Shown here: one piece after another, positions 60,216-64,000 of the stretch
How the letters are laid out: every line of letters begins with the position of its first letter
Numbering within the stretch: the stretch's first letter is position 1
Source of the DNA: Cyanoderma ruficeps
Lineage: Eukaryota > Chordata > Aves > Passeriformes > Timaliidae
NCBI GenBank assembly: GCA_008694505.1
Contig: VZDJ01000623.1
Coordinates: 2,166,442 to 2,230,441 of the forward strand
Direction of reading: 5' to 3'
DNA: 64,000 nucleotides
Program-made: the position numbers and the translations under genes
Notes under the pieces: model-generated
The model's input: the letters and a program-made list of their open reading frames with translations, nothing else
Database searches by the model: none
What the model was told of the DNA's origin: nothing

Positions 60216-61779
60216 AGCAGTGATTTCTTGCTGTCTTTGAGTGCTCAGAATAGAGGCTAAGGCACCTGGATGGGCAGAAGGACTGAACTTTTCAGGCCCA
60301 ACTGCATTCAGAGAGGACATTGCTGCTGAAATCCAAACTCCAGTCCCTAGGATTTAGTGCTAGCAGTGGGCACAATTATCCCGTAGGCACAGGAACGCTG
60401 GCCTGAATCCTCTGAACTAAGTATGGCCTCTATGGGTTCTTCTTTCAAAGACAAATTTCACCTCAATTTCCTTGGCAAATTAGAAAAATAAGAGGCAATG
60501 GGCCAAAATTGACTCCCAGTGAGTTACTTGTTCATTGCCTGAAGTGTTTCTTTCTAAAGGAGATTGAACATATTGGAAAAACACTGTGGGGAATTGTGAA
60601 AATTCTGTCTTTCTCTGCAAGTATTGCCTGCTTGGAAAGCGGGGTAGGTTGGCTCCTGGCTGCTGCTGTTAGTCTGAGGTTATCTGCATGAAACTCCTGT
60701 CTGCACTGTGGGAAAACTCTTATTTTCTGGCATCTATTCCAAGCACAAAAATCACAAGGGATTGGGCTTTTTCACTTTTTTTTTTTTTCTCCTTGCCTTT
60801 CTTTGTATTTTTGGGAAAAAAACAAATTGTCGGTTCAGGGGTTCCAACTGTCAAATTAAACACCTTTTTGAATTTAGACTCCTGAAGGGTGTGGGAACAT
60901 TTGATAGGCATGTTCAAGGGGTGGTGAACTATTTCTTTTTTTAATTGACTGGAGAAACAGGAGGCAAACTAATACCACAGTGATGGTGATAATGGTACAG
61001 CCCCTCAGAAAGGCAGAGCGTGGGCATGGGGGTCATGGAGTGGGTGACAGTTTGCAAGCAGCTTGGAGATCAAGAAAGAGGAAAAAACAGCAGTATGGGG
61101 GACGTGGAGGTTTGTTTGGCACATGTTTCCCATATGCTCTGGGCTATCCATCTGAGGAGGTATATTATCCATGCCAGCAGCAAACTGTAAACTGCACCTC
61201 TTCAACCAGATTGGTAAGTTCAAAGGGCAAAAGAAAAAAAGACATACCAAGGCATCCTATCATTTTCATGATTTATGGTGGTTGAATTTTGAAGAATACG
61301 CGAATCTCTTTGATTTCTTAGTCATGGGAGGATCCCAGTGGAATTTAAGGGTAAAGTGGTGTTTCTCATTTTGCAAAGAAGTTAAGGAAATTTTCTTGGT
61401 CAAAAATTTCTTGTGGAAAGATGTGTAGGACAAGTTGAATACTCTACAATTCTTCTGGGCTTGTACATGTTTGTGAAGGATTGATAGACCTGTTCAAGTT
61501 CCATAGGGAGGAAGGAGAGGTCTTCTCATTCAGCTTACAGAGGTTTTCAAAAAACAGTGTTTACGGTATGATTAAATTCCCCCTCCCCATACTGAGTCCC
61601 TTGTGAAAGGCTTTGAATGAGCATCCAAGCCAGAGACAACCAGGACGAAATGCTTCTCCTTTTCCGTTGCTCTTCCTCCCCTTAGATGTCCTCATCACCT
61701 GAGGAATCTGTCCCTTGACACCAGAGGCCAAGCTCACCTCATGGAAACTGGGAGATGGGTGTGGAAGGATGTGTCCAAC

Positions 61780-61880
61780 ACACCAGACCCAGGTTGCTCA
61801 GAGCCCCATCAAGCTTGGCCCTGAGCACTTCCAGGTCTCAGGCATCCACAGCTCCTCTGGGCAGCCTGTTCCAGGGGTTC
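61780..61880 (-). mobile_element. Internal CR1 3'-region remnant, antisense
   Basis: ccagacccaggttgctcaga, gccccatcaagcttggccct gagcacttcc and ggcatccacagctcctctgg gcagcctgttcc match the middle of the CR1 3' UTR in antisense. The terminal repeat that should lie before 61780 is missing or degraded, so this is a decayed or deleted copy. Confidence 0.8.
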
Positions 61881-64000
61881 CTTCCCTGCCTATAGTGTGT
61901 CTAAGTCATTTCTCTGCTCGTGCAGATGAAGCAAATCTTGATCTCTTCCACCAAGCTTTTAACACCTAGAGTTGATGGGGCAAGACTTGCCCTCAGATTT
62001 ATTGATTTGTCTAACATGGGGGATTCTGAAAAGCTTCTTACTGTTGAAAAATGTAACAACTCTTGAAGATTTGCAGATGGTGAATTTTGTAATGTCCTGC
62101 TCTGATCACCTTTGTGCAGGTTGTTTTAACCTGTCTAGAGAGTTTTGGTTAAGGATTTTCTGCCAAAAAAGCATGTTTTGAACTTTGAAGGCTCCACCAT
62201 TACTAGATCCATCACTCACCGGATTTATCCTTTTAAGGACATTTTCCCTTTTTGAAATAAAGGGAGTTCCTCCAGTCTAATGGTGAAAAACTTTAAAACA
62301 CCTGCTTGACTCTGAATTGTCTGTGGCCATTAACATCCTACAATTTGCAAATGCTTAAATGTCTTGGATCTGGATTTGAACACAGTTAATTCTTTCAGGC
62401 ACATATCCTGCAGACAGTATGCTCTTAAATGGATCGAAACATCACTGCTTCAGGGAAAATGACAAAATTCTATATTTAAAAAAAAATAAAGTAGGGAGGG
62501 GGTAGCTGAGCAATCTTAGAATTTATTTTTACTGATTTCATTAGTGGAAAATTTAAAAAATATTTTTGAAATTCTAAGTTGCACAACTTTGCTGATTTGG
62601 AGGTAGTAATTAGATGCCATATGTTAGCACTAACACATAGAAAAGTTGATAAATAATGCAGGCAGCTCTGGATTCAGGTGTGACTTTGACAGATTGTATG
62701 CAAGTGGTTTTCACAGCCTTACAGCTAGGGATAAAAAGTCTGATTTCACCCCTTCCCTTCTATATGGGATTAAAAACCAAAGCCAAACCAAACCAAAAAA
62801 CCCCTCCACACCATTTATACATAATTAACTATTTATCTATTTGCTCAAAAGAGAAGGCATCTTCTGAGGAGAAAATGCACTCTGAATTCCTCAGAAATGT
62901 ACAATAAAGGGTTATAATTTTGATCTTTCAGAATTTTGGGGGTTTAGAAGAGTAAAAAGGAAAGTTATGCTGAATCTTCAGGGAGATTTTTCACAATTAT
63001 TACAGGGTTTAATTCTTTTGTAGCATTCAGAAAATAATCTCTACTCCTTTATCCTCCTGGGTTAGCACAGGCAATCTAATACAGCCTGCAAGAAATGCTC
63101 ATTACTGAAGCAAATTGAGTAAAGCTAAAAAATTAGACCCTTCAGGATGTTATTCTTCATGCTGGATGTAGTGCTGTCAAAAGAGTGCTGTCAGTAGACA
63201 GGAAGCTCAGTTTGAAAGCTCCCCCAGCACAGACAGATTTCATCTCTCATAACCTTTGATGGCTAAGGCAGAGTTCTGGGTTCAAACACAATGCCCAGGC
63301 ATGTGTGCTAGTGATGGCAGTGCTAGCCTTGATGGGGTTACAAGAGCAACTCACCTGATTTTAAAACAGATGTCTGTACCTCTTCATGCAGTGTTCCTGC
63401 ATTCTGGCAAACCCCACCCCAAATCCTTCAGGTTTAGCACTGGATGTGTCATTGGAACTGCCCTGGCAGCACAACCAACCTGTGTTTGTAATGTGTTGGG
63501 ATGGATTAAAGGGGAACCCCATAATGTGTTAATCAAGAAACTGTATGGTTTCACACTTTCCCTTCCTGTAAATAGAGCTTCAGGCCTTGTTTACTGCAAC
63601 CTTCTGGCTGCTTCTGCTCCATCAAGGAGGGGCACTCAGGCACCCCGTCCTGCCTGCTGCTTCCAAACAGTTGTATCTACTTCATTCCTCCAGAGTGGTG
63701 TAAAATAGTCAGAAAGTTCAACAAAGGCCATGGGCAAGTTTCAGAAATAATGATGTCAAACACATGCTAAGAGAGTTTCGATTTTTCTAGATTTTGAGTT
63801 GTTGAAACCTACCCTAAGGGTGGGAGCAGAGTTATCAAGCAGCAGTGAAATGCTTTTGAGATATGTGCACACCAGCGCTGGCCCTTGCACACGGTTATCC
63901 TTCCCCCAGCCTTCTTTGCCTGCTCTCATTGCCCAAAGCACTCGCAGCTCCCAAGCTTTCTCCAGTCCCTCAGAGCTCATTCATTCCTGCTGTCCCTGCA

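Larger units (their letters stand above)
58814..64000 (+). other. CELF2: CELF2 intron after the 49-base exon (5' part only)
   Basis: It begins with the donor G/gtatgtg. CR1 remnants lie at 59990-60215 and 61780-61880, both antisense. The CELF2 exon expected next (start of RRM2, beginning around VEDRKLFIG) was looked for and is not visible, so the intron runs off the window. The block 59640-59860, with several ATTA cores, looks like conserved non-coding sequence. The remainder is unremarkable unique sequence. Confidence 0.85.

Noticed and set aside
63256..63708. 150-codon open frame on the + strand
   Set aside because: No recognisable motif; it does not match the RRM2 exon expected next in CELF2.

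Overview
This is a stretch of bird nuclear genome. It lies inside one large gene, CELF2 (CUGBP Elav-like family member 2, an RNA-binding splicing and mRNA-stability regulator), read on the + strand. The bird assignment rests on nine truncated CR1 LINE 3' ends, several ending in the ATTCTATGA-type repeat typical of avian CR1, and on otherwise sparse, simple repeats. A modern (neoavian) bird is likely, but I cannot name a species. CELF2 rather than its paralogue CELF1 is indicated by paralogue-specific residues, for example [20 protein letters not shown] and HNIKTLPG.

Layout. Bases 1-5069 are intron. A 197-base exon at 5070-5266 encodes the segment just before RRM1 and its first half, including the internal start [10 protein letters not shown] and the RNP2 motif MFVGQI. 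An intron of 30,525 bases follows. The 83-base exon at 35792-35874 carries the rest of RNP1 and the helix-2 region of RRM1. After an intron of 22,887 bases comes the exon at 58762-58813, which ends RRM1. It is 52 bases here but should be 49, because three Ns have been placed inside a lysine codon. Bases 58814-64000 are the start of the next intron; the exon that begins RRM2 is not in the window. The frame is open across all three exons with GT-AG introns and good branch-point candidates, so the gene looks functional.

The remaining ~99.5 percent is intronic. It holds nine CR1 fragments (three sense, six antisense to CELF2), microsatellites, homopurine/homopyrimidine tracts, two short perfect tandem duplications, four places with unknown bases, and blocks of sequence that look like vertebrate conserved non-coding elements. 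I see no other protein gene, RNA gene, CRISPR array, plasmid or phage feature. The ORFs of 100-240 codons elsewhere look like chance open frames.

The points most worth a second look are the NNN inside a coding exon, a weak 5' splice site at 5267 flanked by TGCATG (RBFOX) motifs, GU-rich tracts that could let CELF proteins bind their own pre-mRNA, a compact G-quadruplex motif 281 bases after the 83-base exon, and candidate conserved elements. I did not find a convincing undescribed biological system.
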